A DNA stretch of 64,000 bases from Caprimulgus europaeus (lineage: Eukaryota > Chordata > Aves > Caprimulgiformes > Caprimulgidae): NCBI GenBank assembly GCA_907165065.1, contig OU015528.1:70971474-71035473 (forward strand), in the 5' to 3' direction. Below the pieces are notes generated by a model. It made no database searches, was not told where the DNA came from, and saw nothing but the letters and a program-made list of their open reading frames with translations. Below are positions 1-12,900 of the stretch, in pieces. The first letter of the stretch is position 1. Each line of letters begins with the position of its first letter. Both the position numbers and the translations under genes were made by a program.

Positions 1-2178
1 GAACAGGTGCGGAGTTTCATGAGTGTCCAAACTGATTTTCAAGGGAATATGTGCTGTAAGCCAAGCAAAGTTGGCTGACATTTGAATACTGAACTTGTTT
101 ATGCACAGAAAACACAGGAAAATCAAGAAGAACTGAAACTCTTGTAGTCAGAAGGGAAGATTTTAACCGGTGTAATTTTTTACACCTTGGAAATCAGGTG
201 GACTGTTGCCACTTTTGTGTTTATCAGCTAAAGCTTTGGTATTGTAGATTTAGTTATTCATGTTTCCAGAAGACTATTTTGGGAAACTAGATAAAAAAAG
301 TTCATAATATAGGCATTTTCAGATATCTGGGGGAAATACTTTATAAATACAGGAGGCTTCTTTCTTGTCCAAACAGGTCCACACAGAATTTTAAAATTGC
401 TGAAGAGTGTTTTACAGAAAAAAAGTGAGCACATTGAAGATATACTACAAATTGAATTCGTAACTTTTCCTGTTTACTATGTTAACTAAAACATAGACTT
501 AAATTTACACTAGAAAACTTCATAGAAACTTAGTGGAAACATAATACAAAACTCAGAGGGAGTAAGGATCATTGTCTTATGTAATACAATGGAATACACT
601 GGTAATGATTCAGAAGACATGATAGAAGTCGGCAATGTCCACATAATTTTGATATATTTAAGAATAAAAAAAAAGAAGCTGATAAAATAGTACTTCTCAG
701 TAAGGATAATTTTACTGTTCCAGACATCCATGGGAATCATAGATCTGTAGAGACAATGATAACATTTTAATTAAAATGAGTGTAATCTCACTCCTATATT
801 GTTGGAACTAAATTATATTTTTCTGAACACAGTGATCTTCATGGATCATTTCTTCTAAACGACTACTGTGTGTTAGCCAAACAAGATTTCTTCAAATGCT
901 ACATGTTTTATGTCACTGTGTGAGCATATTTCTGCATGTGAGCATCTGTGTGTGTAAATTAGATTTTTTACAATAGTCTCATCTGAAGAAAAGGCTCATT
1001 AAATAGTATCCCAGACACTACAGAACATCTTACAAATGAATGAGTATTGTTCTTTTTTGACTAACAGCTGCTTTTAGTTTAAGTAGTTTACTGCAGCTAA
1101 AAGCTCTGACAATCCAGATACTTTTTGCTATCAAAGTTTATCGCAACCTGCTAAAGTCTAGATAAGGTGTTGCCAGCTTTCCTGCTTCAAAGGAGACAAG
1201 AGTAATTGGGACTATAAACTCTCCCATTCACCATTAAAATGCACATTTTTATAGGACCACAGAAAGCATCTGTATCTTTACTAAGACAAGGCATGCATTA
1301 GACAGCTTTAAACTGAGACTGCTCAATACAGCAGATCACTTGTCTGACATTTACAGATGTTAATGTGCACACACTCATTTCAGAAGAGAAGAAAATAGCA
1401 CATGCTTAATCAGAAGATTATTTTACAGAGTGAGGACCTCATCCTGCACAGTTCTTTGCTTTAGCTGAAGCCAAGGGCCCTCAGTCCTTCACCAGAGGCA
1501 TTCAGCACCTTACATGATCAGGCCCTGTAACCTCTTTCAGTGCAGTCTCTCTCACTTGTGCCTTGGCATAAAGACAGTTTTGTACAGCTAGATCCAAGAT
1601 CTATGCAATCCTGAAGCTGATTACAAACACTATGCCTTGGCCAAGTCTGACAACTACTCATTTCTACAGTCTCTTACCAAAAAGTGGAATCTACCTAGCA
1701 ACTAAGTAGCTCTGGTTTGTATAAGATGTACATATTTCCTTATGGTCAATTTGATGGAATCTTCATTTCCTTTTTAATAGCTTGCAAATTCATCAAAGAT
1801 AGAAACAGTTTCAAAGTGAGTTAAGATTACTCCTAAAGGCTGCCATTATAATGAGAATATATAAATTCCACAGACTAAAGTAAAGTTTTGCCAGAGAACA
1901 AGTAAAAAAAAAGTTTATTTCCTTTCTCTGGTGTTCAATAATTCTAAAAATAAGTCCCTGCTTGTTTCCACTGGAACACTGTAAAGAAGGTTGCCTGATA
2001 AGATGCCCATTAGTTTCCCTAGTAAAAGATATTTTAGTGCTATCGTAAAAGAGGATTTTGATTAACAAATCACTGACAGATAAATGCACTTCTAACCAAT
2101 CTACGGGTTTCCAAGTTTTATACATTCAAATGTCTCTGTATATTCTACAAATGGTGGGTTTTGCAGGACATATAGCGC
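1..2178. other. Intergenic DNA, nothing recognised
   Basis: AT-rich DNA. There is one short perfect inverted repeat, GCTTTTAG (1070-1077) with CTAAAAGC (1097-1104). No gene or repeat family was recognised. Confidence 0.7.
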
Positions 2179-2226
2179 TATACATATATATATAAATATA
2201 TATATATATAATATATATATTCTATA
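2179..2226. repeat. TA-rich repeat
   Basis: An alternating TA stretch with a few A insertions. Confidence 0.85.
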
Positions 2227-2348
2227 AATAGCCTCCAGTAAGCAGAATTACTTGTTGCATGAGAGTGAAGAACCAGCTGCATAGATATTTTGTAGATTTT
2301 ATATATGTGTGTTCAATGAGTTTTCTAAGGAAAGAAGATTACCTTATC

Positions 2349-2830
2349 ACAGAATAGGTGAGGCTGGAAGGGATCTTTGGAGGTTATCATATCCAGCTCC
2401 TCCTCTCAAAGCAGGAGGTTCAGGACCATAACCAGGTGACTTTTAAGTATCTCCAAGGACGGAACTACAATATCTCTGAGCAATCTGTGCCAATGTTCAA
2501 ACACCCAGACATGAAAAATGTGAGGGTTTTTTCTTCAGATGTAATTTCCTATATTTCAGTTTGTACATATTGCCTCTAGGTACCTCTGAAAAAAGTCTGC
2601 TTCCATCTTCTTTACATTCTTCCATGAGATATTACACTTACTGATAAGATACCCACTGACCTTTATGTTCCCCAGACTGAACAGTTCCAACTCCCTCAGA
2701 TACTCTTCATATGTAAGATGCTCCAAGACGTCAAACATGCTTGTGGCCCTGCAGCACAGAAGGCTGTTGGCCTGCTTTGCTGTGATGGCATATTGCTGGC
2801 TTATGATCAAATCCCCACTGTTCAGGTATC
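2349..2830 (-). mobile_element. CR1 LINE 3' fragment, old, with internal deletion
   Basis: The plus strand reads as the reverse complement of a CR1 3' region: CACAGAATAGGTGAGGCTGG, TCAGTTTGTACATATTGCCT, AGTCTGCTTCCATCTTCTTT, CAGACTGAACAGTTCCAACT and CTTGTGGCCCTGCAGC. It then jumps to GGCTGTTGGCCTGCTTTGCT and CATATTGCTGGCTTATG. From memory of the CR1 consensus, about 150-200 bases are missing near 2755. It is highly diverged with no intact reading frame. Confidence 0.9.
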
Positions 2831-5175
2831 TGCTGGTCTATCCTTTTCCAACAACTTTTGAATATTCTGAACAAATCCACTTTAAAGGGAGGATAGAAGT
2901 CTATAGAACAGTTATACTTCAGCATGTGCAAAGCCCAGGACCACTCACATTAATGCTTCCTGTTGTTTTGGTGTTACCACATAGGAAGATATTTGAGGGG
3001 GACACATCTATAGTAAATAAGACTTTCTTATTTTCTCCATTAACAGAACAACATATTGTTTATTGTATTTGCATGGGCTATATGTGTACTGTAGCCACAA
3101 GTCACTGAAGTCTGCAATCCAATAATGTATGAAAATATACCCTATAATCAGTAGACTCTTGGAGGATTTAAATTGGATAATAAAAAACCTACCCCTAAAA
3201 TATTCTATATTTAATATTATTTCTTATGTTAAATAAACTAAATTCTTAACTGGCCTAAATTTAATTGGCCCAAAACCCAGAAGAAAATTCTATTTTTATA
3301 CTATAGATTTCTGGCAGCCTGTTATGAAACTTCTGTGTACCTCTCTTTATGTATAACTTTAAAAATCCTTCTAGATAGCTATGAGAATAATTTTTATTTA
3401 GAAAAAATATAAATATTTTGTCAGCCTTTTAGCCTCTTTTATGACAAAAGCCTATTTTTTTTTGTTTTCTTGCTTGTGTCTTGTATACTGTTTGTCTGTG
3501 TGAATGTGGTTTGACTGGTTCCTTTTCTGAAACCTCAAATGTATTAGTCATTTACATACTCTGTGACCAAGCTTTAAACCAACAGCCTTTGATGCTCTAA
3601 TCTTAAAGAAGATTTTATTTTTGAAAGATCATCTAAAAAGGCCATTTCATTGTTCTGCAATTACTTTTCCTACATGTGTCTAGCACTTCATACATCTAAA
3701 AGTATGAAGTAAAGAGTTTGGGGTGGTTTGTGCAAGGATACTAAAAAGTCAGTGCTGAATTTCAACTCCTCAGAGAGCTGTTGCGTGGTAAAACTGAATG
3801 AATTTTAAAACTCATTTGGAGATCTGGCAATCTGAACAACATTGGCATAGAATTTTTCAGCAAGATTAAATATGCATGTGGAAAAAGAGAAAAAACCAAG
3901 ATAGTTGCAGTCTAATCCATTTAGCAATCTGTCTCTAATTTTAATGATGTATTTGTCATTTTATTTCTCACAAAATGTCATTTATATGAAACTGTCACTA
4001 TGATATTAGAGAGGAACAGCTTGTGTTAAACTGTGTAATGTCTTTGCCAACTTTCAATGTTAGTTGCAATCTATCTCTTCAGAATTTCCCTTGCACTTTC
4101 AATTCAACTTGGATGCTTCATGTACCAAACTTTTGTACATAGCTGCTGTACAAAATGTGTGCATTTCATCTTGGGGTGGACACAGCAATTATTGTGTTTA
4201 GTTAATTCAACAATACTTTAATTATTCTCAAAAGCCTTGTGTGAAAAAAAGCCTGTTTTGAAATTAAAATCCTTCAGGATCCCAAAATATTTAACATAAT
4301 TTATAACATTAGTATTGAATGGGTGGAGTTGTAGTCACTTTCAAAGAGGAAAAATAAAATAAAAAAACGCAGTGATAATACGTTTCCTTTACTCTGAAAG
4401 ATGTTTAAAATTATTCTCTTCATGTCTGATAATAACTGGAGCTGGAAGAAATGTAGGTTTATTGTTTTTTCCCATATATTTATACCAACAACTGTGATAC
4501 ACAGTTTGTTACAGTTAAATGCAAAAGAAAAATTCACAACTATTCAATAATTCCTAAATTTTAAAAATATTCTTCAAGAAATACAGAAAAAAAAATCAAA
4601 CCCAAAACACAAAGGCAAAGTGTATTGTATTTTCACATGTATAAAGGATTTAGGGGTCATTAAGTTCTCAACTGTCTTCTTTGAAAACTGTACCAATGTT
4701 CTCATGTTTTTCATATACTATTCAAAATTGTTGCTGTAAGTAGCTAGAAATAACTAAAAACTTACATATCTTAGAAACACAGATTCACCAATATATTTTA
4801 TAAAATGAAGGTAATAGCTGCTAGTTACCTTTCTATGCTCTCATGAGGATTCAGAAGAAAGCAATAACATTTGGTAGAGCATTTTGAAATGTTAAACATA
4901 ATAGGGTTGTAATAAAGTTGTATCATTGAACACAACATTCAAGCCCAAAAAAGGAAATGTTTTTTTAGAATTAGATGAAATTACTTTTGAATTAAGATTA
5001 AAGATATTTATTAAAAGAGGGACATTTCTAAAATAAATTTTGTATTTAGGAAGATATAAACATTTTTTTTTCTGATGAGCAGTCTTTGATATCTGTTTTG
5101 AAACCAAGCCTGTCCATTAGAGATTAATGATTTTTAGTAGAAAAAAAGGGAATTTGGAGAACAAAATTACTGAAT
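2831..5175. other. Intergenic DNA, nothing recognised
   Basis: AT-rich sequence with short homopolymer runs only. No ORF or repeat family that I can support. Confidence 0.7.
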
Positions 5176-5180
5176 GTGGG

Positions 5181-6331
5181 TGTGGTGGGTTGACCCTGGC
5201 TAGAAGCCAGATGCCCACCAAAGCCCACTCTATCACTCCCCCTCCTCAAATGGGCAGGGGGAGAAAAATATAACGAAAAGCTCGTGGGTGGAGATAAGGA
5301 CAGAGAGAGATCACTCACCAGTTACTGGCACGGGCAAAACAGACTCGACTTGGGGGAAAAAACAAATTTACTTTATTACCAATCAAAATTAGAGGAGAAT
5401 GAGAAGTAAAACCAAATCTTAAAACACCTCCCCCATCCCTCCCTTCTTCCCGGGCTTAATCTCTTTCCCGATTTTCCACCTCCTCCCCCCAGCAGCACAG
5501 GGGGACAGGGAATGGGGTTGGGGTCAGTTCATCACACGTTGTTTCTACCGCTGCTTCCTCCTCAGGGGGAGGACTCCTTCCCCCGCACCAGCGTGGGGTC
5601 CCTCTCACGGGAGACAGTCCTCCACCAACTTCTCCAACGTGAGTTCTTCCCATCACTGACAGTTCTGCACGAACTGCTTTAGCATGGGTCCTTTCCATGG
5701 TGTGCAGTCCTTCAGGAAGGGACTGCTCCAGCGCGGGTCCCCCATGGGGTCACAAGTCCTGCCAGCAAACCTGCTCCGGCGTGGGCTCCTCTCTCCATGG
5801 GCTACAGGTCCTGACAGGAACCTGCTCCAGTGTGGGCTTCCCGCAGGGTCACAGCCTCCTTCGGCATCCACCTGCTCCGGCGTGGGGTCCTCCACAGGCT
5901 ACAGGTGGTCATCTGCTCCACCATGGAACTCCATGGGCTGCAGGGGGACAGCCTGCCTCACCATGGTCTTCACCACAGGCTGCAGGGGAATCTCTGCTCT
6001 GGCGCCTGGAGCACCTCCTCCCCCTCCTTCTTCACTGACCTTGGTGTCTGCAGAGTTGTTTTCTCTTACATCTTCTCACTCCTGTCTCTCCAGCTGCAAA
6101 GTGTGCAGCTTTTTTTTTTTCCCTCTCTTCCTTTTTTTCTTAATTATGTTATCACAGAGGCGTTACTGATTGGCTCGGCCTCGGCCAGCGGCGGGTCCGT
6201 TCTTGTAGCCGGCTGGCATTGCCTGTGTCGGGTCGGACATGGGGGAATCTTCTGGCAGCTTCTCTCACAGAAGTCACCCCACGTCCCCCCCCGCCATTAC
6301 TACCAAAACCTTGCCACGCAAACCCAATACA
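5181..6331 (-). mobile_element. Solo LTR of an endogenous retrovirus with 5-bp target duplication
   Basis: The element of 1,151 bases begins TGTGGTGGGTTGACCC and ends CCAATACA (plus strand), giving TG...CA ends. It is flanked on both sides by GTGGG (5176-5180 and 6332-6336), a 5-bp target-site duplication. Minus orientation is inferred from AATAAA at 5377-5372, about 190 bases before the 3' end on that strand, and a CCAAT box at about 6166-6170 toward the U3 side. No viral gene is present, so the internal part was probably lost by LTR-LTR recombination. I recall similar LTRs as common in neoavian genomes. The 5-bp duplication would suit an ERVL-type integrase, but the class is inference. Confidence 0.88.
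5576..5935 (-). repeat. Internal tandem repeats of about 48 bp in the LTR
   Basis: The phrase CTGCTCC(A/G)GCGTGGG(T/C)CC recurs about eight times with spacing near 47-53 bases (around 5583, 5628, 5674, 5723, 5770, 5823, 5871, 5912). It is diverged but in order. It lies in the CpG-rich U3 part of the solo LTR. Confidence 0.75.
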
Positions 6332-6525
6332 GTGGGAAAAATGTGGAGGATGTTTCATATCAAACAAAGTAATCCATGATGATGGTCCTTTTCAAAGCCA
6401 TTTGGAAACCTTGACTACAGCAGGAAGGAGTATCAGAAAAGTTCTTCTTAATTTTCTACTACTTCCACTAAGCTGGAAAAAAAAAAAAAAGTATGTATTC
6501 TAATTTTCTATAAACAAAGAATCAA

Positions 6526-6956
6526 TGTTATCACAGTGCTGGGAGGGCCAGTGGTTCCCTGAGCCAGAAGTGTTATGGTGGGGCAGGGCATGTTGGGTAG
6601 AGCACGTCAGTCACTTCGAGCCAGGGCAGCACAGACTGCGGGCAGGCAGGGCAGGCCCAGCCCCTGTCATCAGACACGCCCCTGGGTATAGGGACTGGCT
6701 GACACTGGGATGGGCCAGAGATGGTGTCCTACAGCCTCACTGGGGCAGGGTCTGAGAGCCCCAGGGGCTGGAATGGCGTCCTGGGTTGTGGGTAGGGCAG
6801 GGAGAGCCCTGGAGATGGGCAGGGACTTTGGGGCCCATGAGTGCACTCAGGGTCTCGACAGACAGTCAAAGATAAAGGCACTTTTGAAGAGCCAAGGCAG
6901 AGACAAGGACCGAATACAACTCCAATAAATTCTAGTTTCATAATCTGTATTGTCAC
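6526..6956. other. GC-rich block of unknown origin
   Basis: About 430 bases are clearly more GC-rich than the surrounding DNA, with repeated GGGCAGGG/GGCAGGGC motifs. It begins 190 bases after the solo LTR and ends with AATAAA at 6924-6929 followed by AT-rich sequence. The layout (TG near 6526, AATAAA, CA near 6955) would fit a second LTR read on the plus strand. I found no target-site duplication and do not recognise the family. The ORFs in it look like by-products of base composition. Confidence 0.45.
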
Positions 6957-9900
6957 TTAAAAATAAAAAAAATTAATAGTAATAAAGAATTGATACATAC
7001 GTTGGTAACAAAGCATTATTTAAGAACCCATTTGTCCTGTAGGGAGGAGCATGTCCTCAAGTTCTTCCATGTGAATCCTCACTTGTCATCAACGTTTGTT
7101 TTTAATCCACAAATCTTCCATGCCAATCTCAAAGCAATTGTCTTGTTTGTAAAGCTGTGTAATTGAGCTTCTCCAAATGACTTAGCATAATTTCTTGAGT
7201 ATAATTCAATTGACTTGATCAAATAATACATGTGAATTAGGTATTTGTAGTACAGTTTTCAAGTGTGCTTTTCAAGTTTTTCTTTTTTTTTAATTTTTAG
7301 AATTCCTTCCAAGGATGGACCAGACTTTAAGTTATAGAAAAAAGTTTGGAAAGCCAAGATCTGGGGCTTTGCACATATACTCCTTTAGTCTATAATGTAA
7401 TCATTAAGAGGTTTTGACCCTTCCACATGTGAATGTTTTAGGCTTTATTCTGATCTTAGATGAAGCACGTATCAAATACAGTTATCATCATGTTATAAAT
7501 GTATCTCAATATTCTATCAAAGGAATGTCAAGCCTACTATACAATCTGTCATTTGTAATTCTGAATCCTAAGAGATGTGTCTAGACAAGTAATATAGATG
7601 CTGCAGAGATATACACTCTAAATTCAGCTCCAGAGCACAGGCCAGTTATAGGTGCTCCCCATAGACTCTGAAGTAATTGGACTGAATACCATTAAAATGC
7701 AACCATATTAAAATGTTCTCTGCATTACCTTTCAAGTACACAAAGACATATAATAAAGCATCTAATAAGGCTCTGAAGACTAAACCACAATACCACATGT
7801 ATTTTCACAGGAGTTACCTAAACTGTAGTTAAAGCACAAGTAAATTTGAATGTGTCCTCTCCCATATAGTTACAGTTGTTAAGCCTTTGAAAGTAATTTT
7901 AAACTGTTATTTTAAAAAGGGAAGAGGAATGAAAGGGAGCCATTAACATTTTTTATGTTAGTTTTGGAAGTCTTTTTTATGTTTATGGTGTTCCTGGCTT
8001 AGGTACTGTATAAACAAGTCCCATCCATCCCTTGAATCCTTACCCACGTTCAGCCAAAGTCACAGTACTTTCTAAATTTCACAGGATTGTTTGTGTCTTC
8101 AAAGGAATGCATTTGTCAGTGGGACTTATGTTTATGCTTCAAATTAAATATATTTAATTATAGTCCCAAATGAAGACCTAAGTGGTTACAGCAGAATCTA
8201 TTCATGTTGATATTATGATGCTAAATATGTCAGAAGGTGCATAGTCTACCTATACTGGATTAATTTATATGGTTATATTCAATATTTAGGAATATTGAAT
8301 CACAAAACCTATGCATTAGACTTTCTCAACACTTATATATAATAGAGTTTGAAAAGCAAAAAAAAAACCACACAGTACGATGATAGCATGCACAGATTTG
8401 TCTCTTGCTATGAATATGATGGTTCCCGCTGTGGAATTTTCAAATCTGACAAATCTTAATGCATTAATTATCTGGTTCAGCTATCTTATCCACTATAAAC
8501 TGACTGCTTTCTCTCGTGCAACATTTCTAAAAGCAGTTATGTTGAGTAACATCAAAGATGTCCTGTTAGAAAAAATACTCACTTTTGATTCTTGCCCTCT
8601 TCCAGCTACAAAATCTTTATGCAGCTAGCAGTCTCTAGGAGATACATCTTAATAATCTTTTTTTTAATTGATTTTCATGGTTTGACAGACTGTACTGCAT
8701 CTGCCCAGACAGAAAAATTAATTGAATGAAGTATCTTTGAAAAGATTTGCCAGTTGGTTTTGACTGCTACATGGCAGCACAAAACTGCTGTAAATATAGG
8801 AATCGAATAAATTTATGGCAGCTCTATATCGTCAAAGCAATGCAACAAAGACAAAATTCACTGCTGAGACTGCCCTTGGAATATTTCAGATTATTTTTAT
8901 TCTTCACATCATCACTTAACTTTCGTACAGAGATGTTGACTAGAGAGAGCATATTGAATATCACATCAGTAGTAGCCTCCATCCTATATGATTCACATCT
9001 AGCATCTATTACAATACATGCTAGATAAGGTGAAAGAATCTCCTGTAATCAGATCCATTCTAGTTCATGCTATTTATTTCAAAGCAATAAAAATTAATTT
9101 TGGGTGGAAAACAAAGCCAAGTGAGTCACACCTCTAAATGGGCTATCTTTGCAGCTGCAGTTTTGTGACAGATTACAAGCATGCAATCTTTATTGTGCAA
9201 AAATCATCTACAAAAACACAGTTTTTAAATATGTGATGTACTTAACAATATCCATAAGACAGTAAAGTTGAAATGTTAGATACTTAAAAGATCTTTTTAG
9301 TTTCTATGTTATATGAAATATTTTCTTTTCCTAAGAGCTGATATTTTATTTGTTTTGAATGTAAGACAAAACATTAGGGAAGGCCTGGAGGGAAATCTAG
9401 CACACAAGTGACTAGTAACAGCCTAATCCTCCTCTACTATTGGAGGAAAATATGTTTTGGTTTCTTTCTTCTTAGTCAAGTAAACAGATAAATATATTTC
9501 CCCTGGCTTCCATTATGGCAAGTTGGCAGTTACAGAAGAATCCTTTCAGTTTTGATTTCCTGTCAGCTTTACTAACAAATGACCGCAGAGTACAGTATTC
9601 TCTTGGTGTGGTTTTTAGAGACTCTGTGCCTTAAAAAGAATGTTTCTGAATGAAATCGCTATATGTTCTCACTTGGAGGGGTCGGTGTATTTTTTGTATG
9701 CAGTACATTTTCCCTTTTAATGAATGTGTGAAATTGGGAAAATAATAGGAAGGATGTGGCCTGAAAGAGAACATTTTTTAAAAACTTCTCTTCCTTTGAT
9801 CTTCATCTTCTAAATTGGATTCAAAAGGCTGACTAAATTCAGATACAGACATAAACTAGTTCAGGCCACTTTTTCAATCTGCCCATAGTAGGCAAAAAAA

Positions 9901-12900
9901 CCCCAAACCAAATCAAACCAGTTCCATTTGCAAAGGGCTGATCTCAGGGAAGTCAGTGAAATGCTGCTGAGTGATTTCAGTAGAGTTTGCTGAAATTTCT
10001 CTCTCAAAGTTGAATTTCTTCTTACAGGTTGATCTTCCACAGAAAAAGACTGGACAATGACAGGGGTCATGAATTATGGTCAGAAACTGTGTGGTTCCTA
10101 AGATCCTCAGTGGCCATTCCTATGGGCTAGGATCTAAAGTTATTGCCCTACTCTGTCACACCTAAAATTCCCTGAGGGTACCCCCTAGACTTTCCATTTG
10201 TCTCTACAGAACTTCTCTATTTCAAGCCAGGCATCAATGCACTACTCATGTGCAGACAGTAATCTATATTGATGAGCAATCAAAATTCTACCATATGAGC
10301 AACAGTCTTTTACAACAGTTTTTCTCTTTTCCAGAGTGACTTTTCTTTTTCTGCTCTCTCACACACCACAGAGTTCTGTCTTTACAGACATGGTCTCCAG
10401 AAAAAGTAAGGCAAATGTAGAAAAGCCACTCCATTCAGTGCATTTGCTATATTTGTTCCTCAACATATGTATGCCCAAGTAGCCCTTTGTTCTGTATTTT
10501 GCAGAAGGAAAATGCTCTGCAGTGAAGTGCTACTATTGCTGAATCTGCGCTGAGGGACATAGACAGCAGTGTGCAGTGGGGGGAAAGAGGGAAGAGAGAC
10601 AAAGTGACTTCATCACTTCCATTCTTACAGAGAACATAATGAGGAAAGCACTTTCCAAACAGAGAAAGTGAAGTGTCTTCAGACAGCTAAGGAGGCCAAG
10701 AGAACTGTCAAGAGAGGAGTTTTCAAAAAGCTGTCCTTAGCAGACCATAAATCTTACCCAGTGGGCAGTTCAAACACATCACTTACACCAGCTCTACTCT
10801 TCCCTGTTTATTTTCTTCCTGTCAGCATTAAAATAGAGTAATAAAATACCAAACAAGCACATAAGACTAACAAGAAAATAAGCAAGAAAACCCAGTAGAG
10901 AAGAAAAAGAATTGGAGTCCTTGTCTGTCAGCAGTGTTGAGGAGTCCCTTAGATCACACTGTGCTGCAGCCTGTGCAAACACCACTGTCCGATCCAAGAA
11001 AGGAATTCAAAAACTCTTCTTAAGTGTCTGAAAAAACCATTCAGAGGAATACAGGAATGCCAAGATTATATTTAAGTATTTAAAAGGAAAACACATCCAA
11101 AATTTTTGGTTTATGCCCAAGTGAGGTGTCCTCCTGTAAGTTTTGACTGTCTGAGCTCACATCAGCTTCACAGATTCCTTCCTGCATTTAGTTAGAAACT
11201 GCTTTAAAGACAAGGAGTATTTCACGCTCCTGAAGAATTTGTCAGGGAAATGGGAAGAAAAGTCCATCCTCCCCAGTGTGGAGTGGGAAAGACAGGAAAT
11301 TCTGCTGCCAATTTTGAAAGGGAATGCACAATCCGTACCCAAATAGGCAGGGAAATACCTCTTTGGAGGAAGCCACACAGAGAGGGAGCCTGGGGAGGTA
11401 AGAAAGCATGCTGGAGGGAAAACAAATGGATTTCAGTTGGAAACCAGCCTGGTCTCTGTCAAACATACCAATAAAACTGACATGTTCCTGCAGACTGAGT
11501 TGGTAAGATCTGCATGTCATGATGGGAAAAAGTACTGATAAGAAAATTTAGTAGCTTTAACACAAAGGCCAGATAAAGAAAACTGAAAAGGCTCTTTTTT
11601 TCTTTTTTTCTTTTTTTTTTTTCTTCTTTTTCCCAAGCATGTGTGTAAACCAGGCCGGAAGGTAGGGCTGAATAAAAAAGTTCAGTAGAAAGTTAAAGGA
11701 ATTAATGTTTACGGATTATTGTTAGAGAATTATATGAATTAAAAAGTTGTTAACATGAAGTGGTACCAGATGAAATTAAAGAACACCATGCTACAGATAT
11801 AGTCCAGCCTCTCTGCTAAGAAAATGTGAGAAGTCAGCCTGGAAAACCCATACAGAACTTTATAAGAGACTCCTAACCAACTAAGATAAAAGCCCAGAAA
11901 GAGCTCCAGTAAGGAAGTAGTTCTCTACAGGAAAAATGCTTGCTTTTCAGACAGCTTTAACATTAAGACCAACCTCTGGTGAAACCTTACAAAATTAAAG
12001 TGGAATAAAAAGAAAAAAAAAAAACAAACAAAACATCCAGAAGGGTCTCCAAAGGCCCGTGTACCATTTCAATCAGAGGCATAGATGCAGATGGTTAGTG
12101 TTGATTCCCTAGAGGGTTTGAGCACCTCAAGATCCAAGGCTGAGCATTTTCATTCATCACTTTTGGGTCCTTCACATGGAGATTACAGTTATACTGATGT
12201 GTCCAAACCAGTACACAGCTGGCTGAACACTAGTCAGGTCTACTTGTCTGCTTCCAGGACATTAAAAGCAATGCCAGAGCTTCTACATTGTTTCAGGCAG
12301 AATAGACACGTGTATACACACAGATAAATGTTCAAGCACACAAAGACATACGTAAACATGCTGTCACTGCAGAACTGATTGAACTGGTGTGGATCCAGCT
12401 AGTCCAGTGTGTGGGCGAAGGAGATGAGGCACATAAGACTTCTTCTTGTAATTTAGGCTTACACTACAGAAGATTGCCATCACAAATGAGCAAATTCAGG
12501 ATGCAAAAAATTCATGCTCCTGGCTGTCGCTGCTAAGCTTCCTCTCGTAGTTCTTCATCATTTGGCAAAGTAAGATAAGAGCTGCTCGACTTTTCTTTGC
12601 AGGTTGTCCTACTCCTATACTAAAGGCATTTCAGTTAGCACATGTCTGGGGGACAGGGAAAATCCCAAGTTATAACTCTTTTCCTGAAGTATTTGTGTAG
12701 ACCAAGAAGTTCTGAATTAGTCTGCTAGATACCACACTGAAGGTATCAGTATGCATTTCTGTGAATGGGATGTGATATGCATTTGTTTGTGTGTCTGTGT
12801 GTAATTTGTGTGCTCTAGTGCTCAGTCACATCAAGCCTCTGGCTATGAATGGACAGAGAGAGGGCTGTGGAGCAACTCCCAAGGGATAGTCAAACCTCAC

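Noticed and set aside
1066-1106. Small hairpin GCTTTTAG/CTAAAAGC, possible microRNA-like stem
   Set aside because: The stem is only 8 bp with a 19-base loop, far too short for a microRNA precursor.
2665-3108. An ORF of 147 codons on the plus strand
   Set aside because: It runs through the antisense of the CR1 fragment and beyond, so it is a by-product of the repeat with no domain.
5456-6372. Several overlapping ORFs of 76-180 codons on both strands
   Set aside because: They all lie in the GC-rich solo LTR. Stop codons are rare there because of base composition, and the translated text repeats with the 48-bp units. No protein family is visible.
6526-6956. Calling the GC-rich block a definite second LTR
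   Set aside because: TG/CA ends and AATAAA can be proposed, but no target duplication was found at the tested boundaries, so it is left unclassified.
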